A stretch of 64,000 nt of DNA from Marinobacterium mangrovicola (lineage in GTDB: Bacteria; Pseudomonadota; Gammaproteobacteria; Pseudomonadales; Balneatricaceae): contig NZ_SMFU01000007.1 of NCBI RefSeq assembly GCF_004339595.1, positions 62,001 through 126,000 on the forward strand. Direction: 5' to 3'. Below, in pieces: positions 63,659 to 64,000 of the stretch. The position numbers and the translations under genes are program-made. Position 1 is the first letter of the stretch; each line of letters begins with the position of its first letter. A model generated the notes under the pieces. The model was not told where the DNA came from. It saw nothing but the letters and a program-made list of their open reading frames with translations, and did no database searches.

Positions 63659-64000
63659 ATGGCACTGGAAAAACACCTATCGGCCGGTGACAGTGGTGAG
63701 AAGGTTCGCAAGCAGACGGCGGTTTATGTGTATGAGGCGCCTGTGCGTCTCTGGCACTGGGTCACCGTGCTCTGCATCCTGACGCTCTGCATCTCCGGTT
63801 ACTTTATCGGCTCACCGCTACCGGCACAGCCGGGCGAGGCCAGCGACAACTACCTGATGGGGTATATCCGCTTTGCGCATTTTGCGGCGGGTTACATCCT
63901 GGCGATCGCCTTTGTGGGCCGCATCTACTGGGCTTTTGTCGGCAACAGCCACGCCCGCGAACTGTTTATCGTGCCTGTCTGGCGCAAACAGTGGTGGTCA
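63659..64000 (+). CDS. hupC: Hydrogenase b-type cytochrome subunit, 5' part
   Basis: The first 114 codons of a membrane di-haem cytochrome b that passes electrons from HupSL to quinone (HupC/HyaC/HoxZ). The visible part has YVYEAPVRLWHWVTVLCI, whose histidine is a haem ligand, a first helix to SGYFIGSP, and the second helix YIRFAHFAAGYILAIAFVGRIYW with a further histidine ligand. GGAGG precedes the ATG, 51 bases after hupL. The window ends inside the gene. Confidence 0.94.
   Translation, partial: MALEKHLSAGDSGEKVRKQTAVYVYEAPVRLWHWVTVLCILTLCISGYFIGSPLPAQPGEASDNYLMGYIRFAHFAAGYILAIAFVGRIYWAFVGNSHARELFIVPVWRKQWWS

Overview
The window is about 64 kb of chromosome from a gammaproteobacterium, most likely a marine or brackish member of the Oceanospirillales/Alteromonadales side of the class. 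Three things suggest this: the ybaB-recR-rnd-ycgL-ycgN order known from Pseudomonas and relatives, PA2778/PA2779-family genes, and many chemoreceptor, c-di-GMP and sigma-54 features. Genus is not determinable by reading. Coding density is high and most of the window is about 60% GC; the exception is a lower-GC island near 23.4-24.7 kb. No tRNA, rRNA, CRISPR array, prophage or intact insertion sequence was found.

Layout. 0-11.4 kb is housekeeping: the 3' end of ybaB, then recR, rnd, ycgL and ycgN; a zinc-ribbon/rhomboid protease; rpsA with a structured leader; a coiled-coil membrane protein overlapping the tail-specific protease prc; an FKBP lipoprotein; and an M18 aminopeptidase. 11.4-20 kb holds a glutamate-cysteine-ligase-like plus aspartoacylase-like pair, an ArsR/old-yellow-enzyme unit separated by a 139-bp palindromic element, an orphan NosR/NirI-type flavo-iron-sulfur membrane protein, a bestrophin and cysQ. 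20-23.4 kb is nirBD, preceded by an NtrC-like site, a sigma-54 promoter and an ANTAR-type antitermination leader ending in a 20-bp intrinsic terminator.

Hydrogen metabolism frames the second half. hupE sits at 24.8 kb with its own sigma-54 promoter. The H2-sensing kinase and regulatory [NiFe] hydrogenase, hupT-hupU-hupV, occupy 25.7-29.5 kb. The energy-conserving uptake hydrogenase hupS-hupL-hupC begins at 60.7 kb behind a third sigma-54 promoter and runs off the window. The sensor and the two sigma-54 promoters imply H2-dependent control through a HupR/HoxA-type activator that is not in the window.

Between these lie a diguanylate cyclase, acnA, small enzymes, an SLC13 carrier and a LysR-controlled six-gene operon (39.1-45.2 kb). 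That operon holds a guanidinobutyrase-like ureohydrolase, a TIM-barrel isomerase/epimerase, a 2-oxoglutarate/Fe(II) dioxygenase, an amino-acid-type ABC transporter with a fused permease-ATPase, and a class II aldolase. I read it as an undescribed catabolic route for a guanidino or amino compound and as the best candidate for a new system. Further on are a PA2778/PA2779 pair, a SulP transporter fused to a rhodanese by a 133-bp frameshifting tandem duplication, a persulfide-dioxygenase-like enzyme, a di-haem peroxidase with an FNR/ANR-like box, a CetAB-like PAS plus chemoreceptor pair, a lipoamide-dehydrogenase-like flavoprotein, rhlE, an MFS exporter and a BdlA-like PAS-PAS chemoreceptor.
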